The notes under the pieces: model-generated
Seen by the model: only the letters and a program-made list of their open reading frames with translations
Told to the model about the DNA's origin: nothing
Database searches by the model: none
Assembly: GCF_036417845.1 (NCBI RefSeq)
Contig: NC_089991.1
Coordinates: 10,049,001-10,113,000 of the forward strand
Origin: Apteryx mantelli
Taxonomy: Eukaryota > Chordata > Aves > Apterygiformes > Apterygidae
DNA length: 64,000 nt
Direction: 5' to 3'
Shown: positions 25,677-38,620 of the stretch, piece by piece
Layout: the number at the start of each line of letters is the position of its first letter
Numbering within the stretch: position 1 is the stretch's first letter
Program-made: the position numbers and the translations under genes

Positions 25677-26498
25677 ATGAAGCTAACGGGGGTCTTCGTG
25701 CAGGTGGCTGTAACCCTGTGCTGCTTCTTAGGTGAGTAATTCCTATGACGCTGCTCAGATCTCTGCAGCTGAGTCAGAGGCTAGGTTATTAGTAAAGTGT
25801 TTGAGTCTCGTAAAGTGGAGGAGAGTCTTCTTCTGTGAAGAAATATTCTGCCTGAGAAAGTGCAGCAAAAAATCAGACTGAAATTTCAGCAAGCCTCATA
25901 CAGACAACTGTTTTCATCTTCTCATTTTATAGGAATAAAATATTGAAGGAGCAGTTCTAGTGCAGGGCAAGAACTTATATGTTGAATGTAAGGGCAAAAT
26001 AAAAGTTACCTCTGTCTGAGTGAGCAATGAAAATGAAAACTTTAACTCCTAGGTTTACTCTGCAAGGTTGCTGTGCTGTTCCCTGCAGCTGAGAAGCACG
26101 TGACCGAAGATGGACAGTTTCAGTGGTCAACAGTCTTCTTAAATATGCATGTCCTCTAACTTCTTAATGTCAGATACAAACTCTTTTAGAAAAGGTTAAA
26201 CTATGAAAATGCACAATGTAAATTACCCCTATCATTTCCCTGTAACATCTTAGGAATTGATTAATTTATTGTCTCTCCCTTTCTGTCTCCCCTCAAAAGT
26301 ACAATGAAACTTTATTAATACACCCTATCACCATCTACAGTCATGATGCAATATTTTCCTAAATGCAATAAACCAGTCATCAGCGGTTGCTGGATTTAAC
26401 TATTTCATGACATTTCCATATGTCATCTCTGCATGTCAATAATTTTTTTTTCTTTTATGTCTCTGTTTTTTTTTTTAGATACTGTCTTTGGAGTTGAG
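25677..26498 (+). other. Ovoinhibitor exons 1-2: signal peptide and short linker exon
   Basis: Exon 1 is 55 nt and exon 2 (26479-26498) is 20 nt encoding D-T-V-F-G-V-E. The same lengths and nearly the same codons occur in ovomucoid. The two genes therefore share their 5' architecture by duplication. Confidence 0.92.
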
Positions 26499-29400
26499 GT
26501 GAGTTACAGATCTTTCCATTTATCCTGTTCTTTTCCTGGTCTCTGGTAGAATAGCAATAGCATGTAACCATTTGATGACCACGTGGATTAAATCTAATGA
26601 AAGCTTGGCTGTTTGAATAATATTTGCCAGTGTATGATTGAAAAATACTGCCAATTTCGTGAGAAAATAAAACATCTACCATTTTTATGCTATTTTCAGT
26701 TCATTAAATAAAACAAAGAAAGCATTAGTAATTGTATAATTCTACTATATCAACTCTTAGACATAATTGATCTACTCCTGCAGTCAAAGGCAGTAGGTTA
26801 CAGCCTCAAGAGGAAAACTAACCTAAGATGATATGCCTGAAAGCATCAAAGACCATGATTCAGATAATTTTTCTATACAGTAATACCCACAGAATTGTGT
26901 CCCTCGAATAGGTTTTACATACATATACTTAGCGATGGAAACAGCAGGGTATGTGCGATAGATTTGTCTGCAGGTTCTGCCCACACAGCTACGAGTGCTG
27001 AGACTCCGGTAGCTCACCAGAGACTGCAGCGTGCTTGGGAAACCTTTTAGACTCAGCGCTCGGGGGCTCTGGAGGAAGGCCAGGCTCCCAATTACCAGCC
27101 GCCTTCATTAGGCTGTCACCTCACCTACAGCGAGCCTTCCTCCGGGCCCCCCGGACTCCTGCCTCAGAGGAAAGCCTCATCAGAAACTTTTGCAGGGAAG
27201 ATTCACTCCTCCCGGCCGCCTGGAGGGATTCAGAATAATTCCTCTAGTTTACCTCCTGGCTGGAGCTGCAGGGGCTGCTGCTGGGGCGGGGGGAGCTCGC
27301 ACGGGGTGGGGTGTCTTTCGGCATCGCAGCCTGCAGCGGGGCTGACGGCGGCACGCCGCTTGCACAGGTCGACTGCAGCCAGTATCCCAGCAGCACCACT
27401 AAGGACGGCACCGACTGGGTAGCCTGCCCGAGGAACTTCTCGCCCGTGTGCGGCACAGACGGCTCCACATACAGCAACGAATGCGGCATCTGCCTCCACA
27501 ACAGGTGAGTCTTGCGCCACAGGCGCTGCGCCGACCGGGCAGCGCTGTGCAGTGCGCCTGGTGTCAGCCCTTGAAATACCGGCATTTCTTCGTAGACTTT
27601 AGAAAGTCCCTCGGGAGTGGGTTTGCCCTGAGCTCCCACAGCGCTTCCTCCTCCGCCTCCTGGCGTGGGCTGCTGAGGCAGGTCGCAGCTCTGAGTGTGG
27701 CTGGAGGAGGAATAAGCTGATTCTTATTGCAAAGGAGCAGACCAGCTGCTTCCCACTGGCCCACTAGAAACCCAGCAGATACTGGCAGAAGTAGCAGGGC
27801 AATAGATTAGAGGTAAGAGTGGCAGTTACGTGCTCCAAAAGGCACAGAGGAGCATATGAGTTAGCACCTAGGCACTGACTCCTCCAGTCTGGAGGCGACG
27901 ACTGCTCTTCGCAATCCCTGACAGAAGTTGTCTTCTTCTAGGCAGCACAGGAGCCATGTTGGTAAACAGCACGATGGAGAATGCGAGCAGAAACTTATTC
28001 AGGTAAGTGCAATAGCAAGGCAAAATCTTACTCTGCTGGTGTCCATGGAAGACTTCTGTTGGCTGTAGAAGTGGACAGTCCAGCCACCATATAAGAGGAA
28101 CATAGTCCAAAGGAAAATAAAACGTTGGTCTGCACAGTCCAAAGGGAATTAAAAAATGATGATAGCCAAGGCCCAGAAGGTTTTATGTGCCATATGGTAC
28201 TACGTCTCTCTGTTTTTCTAGTGCAGACTCCTAACCTCTGGACTCAGGAATAAGATGAAAATGTCATGTTGGCTGAAGGTTGGATCTCACAGCCTAGTTA
28301 GTTCCAGTAAGATCTCACGAAAGTCCTCACAAAGCCAGAATGAACAGTCCTTCTTTCTATGCCATTTTCTTCAGCATGAGAGAATTCCCACAACATTGGC
28401 TCCAACTGCTTTTGGAGCCCCAAAGGCTGAGACAGAGTAAGGATACTATAAAGAAGCATTATTTCTTTCTATCAAAAGTGAATTCTGTTCTGTTACTGCT
28501 ATTTTTACAGGTCGACTGCAGTAGGTACCGTAGAGCTACAAAAGCTGGTGAAGTCCTGGTAGCCTGTCCAAGGATACTGAAACCAGTCTGTGGCTCTGAC
28601 AGCTTCACTTATGACAACGAATGTGGGATCTGTGCCTATAATGCGTAAGTGGTGTGCGTAGAACCTCCTCTCTGGACAATCACCAATATTTAAGGCTCTC
28701 AGAAGTGTTCCTTTAAAACGCTAGTCTTTCTTCAGTCTGGGTTCTCAGTAGGTCTCTCTGGAACTATCAGTTTGCAATTTCTCCAGCCAGCTTGAGCTTT
28801 CTTCCCCAACCTCTGTGCTCATGTGTGGAATCACAAAAGAGCCAGAGGATAACACAGAGCAGAGCCATGAGCCCATCAGAATGGTATTCGTAATACTGCA
28901 GGATAAGGAAATAATGTGTTTGATGCTCAAAGAGTGACTGCTACCATCCTCTGGGCATATTCAGATTAAACTCAGACAGTTCTAGCATCCCATGCACTGG
29001 GTAGGACCTTGCTTTCTTGTTCTAGTGTCTAGACTATAATGGAGAAAGTGACTCTCAGAGCTCTCTAACCAAAGCAGCTCTTTTTTTCCAGAGAACATCA
29101 TGCCAACATTAGTAAAAAGTATGATGGAGAATGCAAGCATGAGATTGTCTCGGTAAGTGCAATAGAAGTCAAAATCCATCTCTTACTGCTGTTAGTAGAG
29201 AGAATGCCACTGACTTCCCTAGGAAATTGTGAAAGTGCCATATGACAGGGCTTACGAGGGTCCCAGCCCAGGCTCTAGCGTTCTGCAAGTGAGAGTGGAT
29301 TTCTCATCCTCCTTGCCCCGAAAGAAAGGGTGACCCCACTCATACCACACCAAAAAGACAAAGGAGACAGGAAATGGGTATGAAATATGAAGCTGTAGTC

Positions 29401-32400
29401 ACCCAGCGCTGTAGAGTGCACTTTCCTTCATACTAAGCTGGCTTTTGTGCCCAGGGAAAGGGGAGGCCCAAGAGACCAGCGTATTTAGTTCTTTGGGTGC
29501 TGGATTTTCCTTGACAGTGTGTTGTGCAGGCTGGCAGTTTTCTTTCTGAACATCACAAGCTTCTCCACCCTTTGCAACAGGGACTCAAAACTCCCATGCT
29601 AGTTGTTTTTGCAGACATAATGAAACTCATAAGAGCACTAAGCATACATATTTATAGGGTTTAGCTTATTGTATATTTATAATTAGTTCTACACGAGGCA
29701 GAACAGTCTGGTGCCTCAGGAAGAAAAGCTTATATATTTCAGAACAAAAATCTGGGGATGTAGAAAGTCCATTCCCCAACTGATAGATAACTATTTCTTC
29801 TTTATCCTTTCAAATCCCATTGCTTAACTACATGAAATCTGAACTATTAAGTAATCACAGCACTGGAGAAAAGGGAGAAAAACAATCCAAACTACAACAA
29901 TACTAGTCAGATTTTTAGCTGGTGAAAAAAGGTTCCCAACAAATTGAAGAGAATTTTGTTGGTGAGAATGGGCCCAAAGTTTTGTATGTTCCTTCTGTCT
30001 GAAGGATCCCTTCTCCAAGATGGGTCCTTTCTCTCCACTCCTAGACAACTAGGATAATGTTCAGAAATCCCATTTCTGATAGAAGATTTAGTTTAAGTGT
30101 ATCAGGGCTTTGTCCTGTTGCAGAAACTGTGAAGGCTGGGATACAGAACAGAAAGGTTTTGCATGGACTTTTCTCACATAACAATGGCTCTACCAGATCT
30201 AACTCTCCTTATTTTAATAGATTGACTGCAGCCGGTACCCAACAGAAGTCACTGAAGATGGCAAAACATTAGTATCCTGTCCAAGGGTCCTGCGTCCAGT
30301 TTGTGGCACAGATGGTTTTACATATGATAATGAATGTGGGATCTGTGCCCATAATGGGTAAGTGCCATACACAGAGCATTCCTTCTAAGTTACCAGCAGC
30401 ACTTAGCAGTCCTGGTAACAGTCCTTTTATATTTCTGCTTATGCCTATTTCTTCAAGCCTCTTAGAAACCGGCTTATTTTTGGGTCTTTCTTGAGTTTCC
30501 TTCCGATTTCCTTTTTGTCCTCATGAAGGGAAACTTGGAAGAGTCAGATGACAGCTCTTTGGATTAGTCTGTAGGCTGGCCAGTGACTGAGCAGATGAAG
30601 GAATAGTTCAGAATATCACTTTAAATTATATGTTTTTAGAAGATGTGACGAGCTTGTTAACGAGTAGAATAATGTAGCTATTTTGATACACTCCTGTAGA
30701 GGCTGAAACATTAATTTGCCAGGTATTTGCTCTATGCTATATCTGATTCATTTTGCATCTGAATATGACCAGGAGCTTAAGCATTAAGTTCCTCGACTTC
30801 ATTGTCTCCCTCTTCCAGAGAGCAAAGGACCCATGTTGGCAAAAAGCATGATGGAAAATGCAAACAGGACGTTCCTGAAGTGAGTACAATATAAGGCATA
30901 TTTCTCCTCTTGCCTATATTAACTGAAAGATTCCCTGAGGCTACCTCTACTCTGAAAGTGAGCTGGCCTGAAGCCTGGCTTTCTCCACATGTCCACTAAG
31001 CCTTGTGAGCCCCCTGCGTTCAGGACGCCTACAAATCCCATCTGTCTTGAGGCAGGTGTCATCTGGGCCCTCCTTGCCTACAAAGCCCTGGCAGATGGGC
31101 TGCATGTGAGCCGCTGTGCTAGGCACAGAGTCTACATTACAAATTCACGCCTACGCCAACCTTTGGAGTGGGGGGTGTATTCTGGTATACGGAGCACACC
31201 TGAAGTTTTGCTCCAGGCATATCAGCTGAGAGGTCCCAGAGCTCACTTCTAGGACACGCCAGCACATAAATGTGGAAGTCAGTCAGTTTGATAGCAGGTC
31301 TTCCTTTGAGGATGATCTTCAATTGCATTATCAGCGAAGTCCAATTTGTTTCACTATTTTGTTGTGTTTTTTTTATTTATTTCTGTAGTACAGAATGACA
31401 TGGGGCTGTTTCTTTCTGGTTTTCTGACCTACTTTTCAAACAGTTTTGCTCAGGTTGTAAACCCCTGGAGTCAGAAGTAAAGTTGGGTGGCATTTGGGAT
31501 TGACCTAGCTAGTTGCACTAGTGGTTGGATGTCTCACAAACTATGCAGTGCTGTGTAGTTCCTTGTGTGCATGAGGGGATTCATGCAGAGCTGATTCAGG
31601 CTGGTTTTGAGAAAGCTGAAATGCAACACCAGTGTTGTCTCGGCATCCAAGCATAAAAGACATGGAGACAAATGGGAGATTACTCTAGGTTTTGTCTCAG
31701 AAAACACATGCTTCCTTGGTGCTGATACTCCTGCTTTTTGCAGCTTGACTGCAGTCAATACGCATCAGAAGTGACTAAGGATGGTAGACCCCGGGTGCTA
31801 TGTCAGAGGATCCTGCTCCCAGTCTGTGGCACGGATGGGTTTACTTATGGCAATGAGTGTGACCTCTGTGCCCATAACATGTAAGTACAGCGCATAGGAC
31901 TTCCCTTTGGGGGTAACTAGCCATGGTTAGTGCTCCAGGCAGCTCTTCTCTAAATATCAGCATGTCTATAAATGTATTTCTATTCATCTTTCAATCTCCT
32001 GAAGCCCCATCACCTTGATTTTCTTCCCTGACCCTCTGTTAGTGCTCATCAAGGGAGCTGGGGAAGAGCCAAATGTCAATCTGTGCATACTGTGAGGGCT
32101 GTGGTATCTGAGCAAAGGAAAGGGTGGATGGGACTGCTACCTAGCACACTGTGAGGAGACCTGATATGTCTGTTACTGTTTAGGACTATGCTTGCTAAGG
32201 ACAGGGAGAAGATAGCTAATTAGGCAGTGAGATGCTTCCTTTATCATAAATATTGACTATGAATGAGGTCCACTTTTTATGGTGCCTATGTGTCCTGTGG
32301 CTTACATGGTGAGCACGCTAATGTGTGAGCACACTAACACCAACCTCTGCCCTTTCAGAGAACACGGAACTGATATTAAGAAGAGCCATGACGGAAGATG

Positions 32401-35400
32401 TAAGGAGAAAAGTCTCCCAGTAAGTCTAAATAGATGTAAAATAAGTGCTCTAGCCTGCTCTCCCTACAGTATCCAGAAACACCCTGGCTGCCTTTGCTGA
32501 GCTATCTGTCTTCCCAAATGCGCAGAGGGTTGCTGCACAGCCCTTGTGCTGGCACTGCATTGCTCCCTAGCTGCTTGCAGCAGCTGCTGCCGACATACTG
32601 TGCATCAGGGCGAGAGAGAACGGGAATAGCCCAGGACTTCAGAAACAAAATGTCCCAGTACTGCAGATCTCTGAACTGAAATCATTAGAAGCAGCCCAAG
32701 AACCAGGCAGCCTATTTTAGGGTGGTAGGAAAAGAAGGCAGAAGAACCTGTTAGATATCAGTGTATTCTTTCAGTTTTAGGATTTCCATTGCAATACACA
32801 GGCAGGTTAGAAAACCCTCATGCTCCAGTTAGCCAGGAAACCTCTGCTCCTAGCTACAGATACAGAAATAGCTTTATAAACATCCACAGTAACAATACAT
32901 GCTGATAAAATCTCTATGCATTTATTCTGCATACGCAAAGCAGCTCCAAAGCACTGAGAATAACTTCATGCACCCGGAGGGAATGCAATATGATTTGAAT
33001 AATAAAGACACTGTTATCTTTGCTTTAATTTGTCCTTGGACCATGTGAGAAATTTGGGTAATAAGAGACACTACACTGGGGAAACTATGCAAAATGACAG
33101 TAAAAGGTCAGACGCTTAGCTAATGTAGACCGACTTCCACTGCTATTAACAAGAGTTTGCCTGTTTATCCTCAAATATTTGAAGTGCCACTTTTTATATA
33201 TTGTAAGGCTTTTTACAACACAATCGGGTGAAATGGTCCTTGCTGCTATTTTGAAACTGCTGAAACTAAATCTCAGATTTAGTTAGCTCTATGTCAAACT
33301 GGACTTAATGTAAAACCCTTTAAATCTGATTCCTTGGGTGAAATGTTTGTTCTAAAACCTAGTCAATTTTCTTCAGGACATGGAAAACTTGCATACATAC
33401 TTGTCTGGGAAAATGATCTTTCCTGTCAGCTCTTCTTTTCTTCCCTCTGTTAGCAGACAATATTGAAGCCAACTAAAATTACTTACTTCATTTCTAAAGG
33501 AAGACTAAAATTAAAATACAACCCTATTTTTTCTCTAGCAGAAGCTTTTAAAATCTGGAGGAATAGAGCAGGCAGACTGCAGATGAGACATTTTTGTTTC
33601 ACAGCGGCTGACTTGGCTCTGCTGTTTTATCTCCCCAGGTTGACTGCAGTAGATATCTGTCCAGTACTACCAAAACTGGTGAAGCCATCTCATCCTGCCC
33701 CTTTGTCCTGCACGAGGTCTGTGGAACAGATGGTGTCACCTATGGCAATGACTGCGCCCTGTGTGCCCATAACTTGTAAGCCCTGGCAATCCTCCGCTGA
33801 GCAATCAACAGTCCTTCACAGCGCCTGCTGCCTGGACCAAGAGGGAGGGAGTCACTCACTGAGTTTTCTTAACTCCCCTTTCTCTCTCTTCTAGAGAATT
33901 TGGAACCAATGTAGGCAAAAAGCATGATGGAAAATGCATAGAGGAAGTTCCTCAAGTAAGTGAAACTTAAAAAAAAAATAAATAGGAGCTTGAGGTGATG
34001 CTGAGTGCATAACTTAAGTGCTGGCTAGTTTTGATAGCCTGGCCTCCACCGGGTCACATAGCTCATGCTGCCCTTCCTTCCACGGGTGAATACCCACCTC
34101 CTGACAACAGGAATATTGTGCACTTCCTGCACACAGTCTTAAGAAGAAAGAAAGGAGGACAGGTGAGGAATGAGTTCTGAGACAGGTAACAAATGATTTA
34201 AGGCACTATGAGAAGAAATCCCTTTCCCACAGCAGTCCATCATAGGGCAGCAGGAACTTAGCAGTCTGTTTTGGCAATATGGGAAGGGAACACAGAGGAC
34301 CCCAGGGTGCCTCTGTATTTTCTTCTTTCTGCAGACTTAAGTTTTACAAAAGGATGTTTTGCAAAGATTAGAAAATCAGTGTGTCTGTGTTTTGAATGTT
34401 GATTCCTAATGTCCCAGGGGATTCAAACCCCTCTCTGTTTTTCTTGCAAATTCAATGTAATCTAATGTATACCAACAATGAATCTTGTAAAAATACCAAA
34501 TTAACTATATTTGACCAGCTCTAAATGATTTACACCCACCAAGGAATAGAAAAACAAAGTTGTCTCATTAGCATGTGTTTGAAAGAGTCAACATCCTGAG
34601 TCAGATATTTCATTTCTATACAAACAGAGTATGAAATGTCATCCTTTGTTTCCCTAGTACACACTGTGCTCAGACCGGGTGAGACACATAAATCAGTAAG
34701 GAAGAACTCACACTGGGGAAACTAGGGGTGCTAAAATGCCAGTTCTTCAACCAGTGTAAATCAGCCTCATTTGCTGTCAGTCCTCCTGGCAGATTTCAAC
34801 ACTCGGAGCCAGCCCATTGGAACAAAAGGCCTGTTGGCACGTCCCCCCCCAGCTCTTGTGGGCCATGAAAAACTCCTTGGTCACGGTCAGCTCTCTAGTA
34901 CGGACTGGATAAATCATTCCATTTTGATTTGCAGATTGTTGTTAAGCTGCATTTTATAATATCGCAGTAGGCTCAGCGAGGTATAAGGGCGTCACAATAA
35001 ATACAAAGCTGAGGGAGAGATGTGTCCCTTCAGCCTCATTTCAGCCTTCTCCAGCTGAAGGCTCTGGAAGGAAATTGCCATGTTACTACTGCTTGGGTTT
35101 CAATGGAAGAATGAGTTAATATATAACCCTAATTTATCCTATGGCCGATCCAAAAAGGCAGGGGTATAAGCGGGGGTGTTGGGTCTGGGCGCTGCTGGAG
35201 CAGAGGCCATACCAGAGCTTTTGCTGTGTTTGCTTCCCAGCTCAACTGCAGCAAGTACCAAACAGTCACTACAGATGACGGCAAGCATCTGATGCTCTGC
35301 CCGATGATCTACGCTCCCATCTGTGCTACCGATGGCGTCACTTACGCCAGTGAATGCACGCTGTGCGCCCACAATCTGTAAGTACACACACTTCTCCTGG

Positions 35401-36900
35401 GGGCACTGGCAGTGGCTGTGGTTTGACGGGTCCCCACGAACGCCGAGCAGCATGCCGAGGCCTGCATCTGAAATGCTACGTTGGACGGGGGAGCCGAACG
35501 CCACCGCGACCTGCCAGCTCCCCTGTCTGTCCCTTCAGCCTCCCTCGTTTCCCTGCTGCCCGGGTTGGTGTTCGAGATGGGCATTCAGCAAGGACCAGGC
35601 CACTGCTCCGAGTCCCGCAAAGGGGCATGCGGTGGCTGGCAAGACCACTAGTCCCAAAGACACGGCCCCTGTCCATAAGATCACACACTAATACGGCACA
35701 GGCGATGCTAAGCTAGTTTGTCTGAAAGTCGCTTGTATGCTACATGTGAGTCAGGCTGTGGTCTCGCGCTGCAGTTGTAACGGCGAAGTTTGACACTAAT
35801 GTCAGCGTCTCTTTCCTCCAGAGAGCATCGGAGCAGTCTTGGCAAAAGAAACGACGGAAGATGTGCAGAAGATGTTACAAAAGTGAGTGAGAACAGAAGG
35901 AAACAAGGAGCCAGGGCCCGTGTCTGTTACAGTCCTGGGGGCTGTGCTCTGCTCTGAGTTACAGATGGGGGAGCGGTGTTCAGACCTGAGGAGATCACCT
36001 GGGAATTTCACAGTGGTCATAAAACAGCCATCATCCATCCCATTGCTCCACAGCAGGGCAAGGAGGAGTGTGGTAGTGAACAGGAGTAGTATGAGATCAC
36101 ATCTGCCACCAGGAAGAAACTTTTTGAGTCAGTTATTATCCTGATCTCACGACAGAGTCTCACTTCTTGGGGTGGTGTCATTCCTGTCGCTGGGGACTGC
36201 AGTTTGGTCTCAGGCAGGCCACAGAATCTCTGTCATTCCTCTGTCTGCAGGATTATTGCAGCAGCTTCCAAGAACCCTCGCTTATATGCACCATGGAATA
36301 TATGCCACACTGTGGCTCCGACGGCAAAACATACAGCAACAAATGTATTTTCTGCAATGCATTCCTGTACGTACAGAAATAAGTCAGCTCTGTTGCATGG
36401 TCATTTCCTGCACCTGCTGAAAATGCAGGCCTGTTTCCTTAACATGGTTTTGACTGACTGGTTATGGGCATGTGCTGGACGTTTCTGGTGCACCATAAAT
36501 TGTGCAAGGAGATGGGGGGGGTTTAAAGGAAAATATGAAGGACCCATTTCTGTGGATCTGTACATGGCTTCCTGGTTTTAACGCCAAAGCCATTTTACTC
36601 ATGTACACCAGCACACAATTTGTTCCAGAAGCACATCAGGGCATGGGAAAAGTATTTCATGAAACAGCTGGAAGTGTGTGAAATCTTATATCTTTCCTTT
36701 AATGATAATAATGAAAGGAAGCAGCTGAGATTTTGAGAATGTTCATCATTAGGCAAGATTAAGTCAACACTTCTTGTGCTAGTGCAGTGGGTAACAGTGC
36801 TTCTGTGCCGAATATGCTCTGTGTCTAATCCATCTCTTCTCCTTTTCTCACCAGGGAGAGCAACAGGACTCTCACACTCAATTCTCGGAGCACATGCTAA
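25677..36900 (+). CDS. OIH: Ovoinhibitor, seven Kazal domains
   Basis: Secreted egg-white and plasma inhibitor of trypsin-, chymotrypsin- and elastase-like proteases. Sixteen exons: 25677-25731, 26479-26498, 27368-27504, 27942-28002, 28511-28644, 29092-29152, 30221-30357, 30819-30879, 31744-31880, 32359-32419, 33639-33775, 33895-33955, 35241-35377, 35822-35882, 36251-36366, 36855-36900. All phases join and give 473 codons plus stop, about the length I recall for chicken ovoinhibitor. The signal peptide reads [18 protein letters not shown]. Every domain has six cysteines. The P1 residues in order are Arg, Arg, Arg, Arg, Phe, Met, Met, the pattern I recall in chicken. The ATG was chosen for its signal peptide, the TATA distance and ovomucoid homology. 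It is likely hormone-controlled in oviduct, inferred from the family and upstream modules. The gene looks intact. Confidence 0.95.
27368..28002 (+). other. Ovoinhibitor Kazal domain 1
   Basis: Exons 27368-27504 and 27942-28002. The reactive loop reads [10 protein letters not shown] with P1 Arg, so a trypsin-type site. The core exon and its flanks are much richer in G+C than the other domain exons apart from domain 6. Confidence 0.93.
28511..29152 (+). other. Ovoinhibitor Kazal domain 2
   Basis: Exons 28511-28644 and 29092-29152. The reactive loop is [10 protein letters not shown] with P1 Arg. The core is one codon shorter than most others. The bases after the second exon (GTAAGTGCAATAG) match those after domain 1, evidence of a shared duplication. 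Confidence 0.93.
30221..30879 (+). other. Ovoinhibitor Kazal domain 3
   Basis: Exons 30221-30357 and 30819-30879. The reactive loop is [11 protein letters not shown]1 Arg. The second exon encodes a V-G-K-K-H-D-G-K-C motif shared with domain 5 and, in altered form, with relics near 46 kb. Confidence 0.93.
31744..32419 (+). other. Ovoinhibitor Kazal domain 4
   Basis: Exons 31744-31880 and 32359-32419. The reactive loop is [11 protein letters not shown]1 Arg. All six cysteines are present. Confidence 0.93.
33639..33955 (+). other. Ovoinhibitor Kazal domain 5
   Basis: Exons 33639-33775 and 33895-33955, separated by the shortest intron of the gene (119 bases). The reactive loop is [11 protein letters not shown]1 Phe, a chymotrypsin-type site. 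The usual Pro before V-C is replaced by Glu, as I recall for the chicken domain. Confidence 0.93.
35241..35882 (+). other. Ovoinhibitor Kazal domain 6
   Basis: Exons 35241-35377 and 35822-35882. The reactive loop is [10 protein letters not shown] with P1 Met. C-A-T-D-G replaces the usual C-G-T-D-G. An N-C-S glycosylation sequon opens the domain. The surrounding 0.5 kb is G+C rich. Confidence 0.93.
36251..36900 (+). other. Ovoinhibitor Kazal domain 7
   Basis: Exons 36251-36366 and 36855-36900 (stop TAA). The reactive loop is [11 protein letters not shown]1 Met, with nine residues between the first two cysteines. An N-R-T sequon follows the fifth cysteine. This is the closest relative in the window of the single domain at 57.9 kb. 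Confidence 0.93.
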
Positions 36901-37025
36901 CTACACTGGAGCCCAGCTCAGGAAGAAAAACTCTCTTGTGTGTGACTCCCCATGGGCTGATCTTCCCTAACAGCTTTCCTTCAGCTTGTCTTGTTTCCTC
37001 CTATCTCCTGAAACACTTTTTGTTC

Positions 37026-37031
37026 AATAAA
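37026..37031 (+). terminator. Poly(A) signal AATAAA of ovoinhibitor
   Basis: AATAAA lies 125 bases after the stop codon, giving a short 3' UTR. Confidence 0.75.
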
Positions 37032-37059
37032 CTCACTTGGCAACATTTCTCTGTCTTAT

Positions 37060-38140
37060 TTTAATGCCACATTCTTCCACCCCTCACATGGTACCTCCAA
37101 TGCTGCAGATTCATTCTTCTATCGATGTCCTCCTTCACCAGACACATGGGCAAACCATTTTTTTCCTGCTGTCCCTCAGTGCCGACCCCACTCCTAGGAG
37201 GGACCCGGCTTCCCCTTGGAGCCCCAGGCACTTCCTTACTCCTTACAGTCTCACTGGCAAGATTAATCTCATCTAGCCCTTAATGTCTCCATGTGTTCTC
37301 ATCATCTAGACTCCCTTTTTTACAGTCAGTGCAGGGAAACAGGCACCCTGAGGGCATGGTCCAGCTCCTCCAAGGGGCAATATCTAAAACAAGGTGGATG
37401 GCCTGCTCACAAGAAGAGTGCTTTCTCACTGTTGACTGGGAAGGGAAACTTGCTGCCTAGCTGAGAGGTGCCCCATCCCGGCTCCTGCTGTCAGCACTGT
37501 CTGCACAGCCTGCCACATGGAAGAGGCAGCAGCTGCTGTCAGCAAAGGTGATGTAAGCCTGTCTCCACTGAATTGACCTCAGCACCATGTACTGTTATAG
37601 GATATAAACTACAGGAGGGGCACATTGAGCTCCCTTCAGGGTCACAGAGAGCAGAAAAGTCCACTCACAAAAGCCTTTGATTTATTAATGCACCAGAATA
37701 GCTCCAGGCCTGGTACCTCGCGGGAGCTGAGCAGAAATCACACCTGTAGTGTGGGACAGCCCTGATAAATCACTGCAGCCGCCTTGCTTCTAAAGCCATA
37801 CGAGAGGGAAAAGGATGCAGAGGAGGGCTGGTGACCAGTTTTAACAAGATATATTGCAAACCATAGGAAAGTGGGTCTGCATAATAGTCATGTTTTGGCC
37901 TATATAGGAGACCAAAGAGTTCAGGACACGATGATTACATTTTCTGTCACTTTTGTCTCCATATGGATGGCAGGGTGGGAGGGGGAGCTGGGGGCCACTC
38001 TCCGGCTAATGGCAATATAGTTACAACCACTGCATCTAGTTTGGCACTAGGTCCCCCAAGATAAGGCTATTTCTAGTCCAATATTTAGGGCATTAAAGGA
38101 CTTCTAGACTAAAGCTATAGCCTCCCTGATTCAATGTCCT
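37060..38140. other. Intergenic, no gene seen
   Basis: No exon, RNA gene or known repeat recognised between the ovoinhibitor poly(A) site and the next upstream module. Confidence 0.45.
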
Positions 38141-38149
38141 ATTGTAGTT

Positions 38150-38620
38150 TACCAGAGAGTAACACAATTATTTGGACCCATTTGGAAAGTCACTCTTTGA
38201 ATTGTCAGGCTAGATTAATGCACTGAAGGCAAATGTTCCAGACTTGGAGATATTCTGGGCATTGTATCAGGGAATAAGGCCTTAAGTACTGCCATGCTAT
38301 TAGATTTTGTGGCTGGCATGTACTTTCCAAGATGATTTGTAACTAACAATGGCTTATTGTATTTTTCTTGAATCTCTGTCCTAATGTAAATATTTCTTTG
38401 GTTTATATAACCTTCTTGCCATTTGCTGTTAAGGCGTTTTTGCAGAACATGCTGATTTATTCCAGTTTAACTGTGACTTGATTTTTAAATAAACTCTACT
38501 TATGGATAAGACCTGAATAAAATTTTTGTGGACTTTGGCATAATTTCATTTGGACTTAGCTCTGATTGCTGGCTTTTGTAGTAAAGCTGTTAAGATCTGC
38601 GCTGAGTGACATTAGCTGGA
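38150..38620 (+). repeat. Upstream-module copy U2 (before relic A)
   Basis: In order it carries GTAACACAATTATTTGGACC, then TGTAAATATTTCTTTGGTTTA, then GCAGAACATGCTGATTTATT, then TTTAACTGTGACTTGA. The first two also occur at 43.8-44.1 kb, and the latter two are shared with U1, U3 and U4. AGAACA is at 38444-38449. The module sits about 0.85 kb before the relic exon 1 at 39296, the same spacing as at ovomucoid. Confidence 0.65.
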
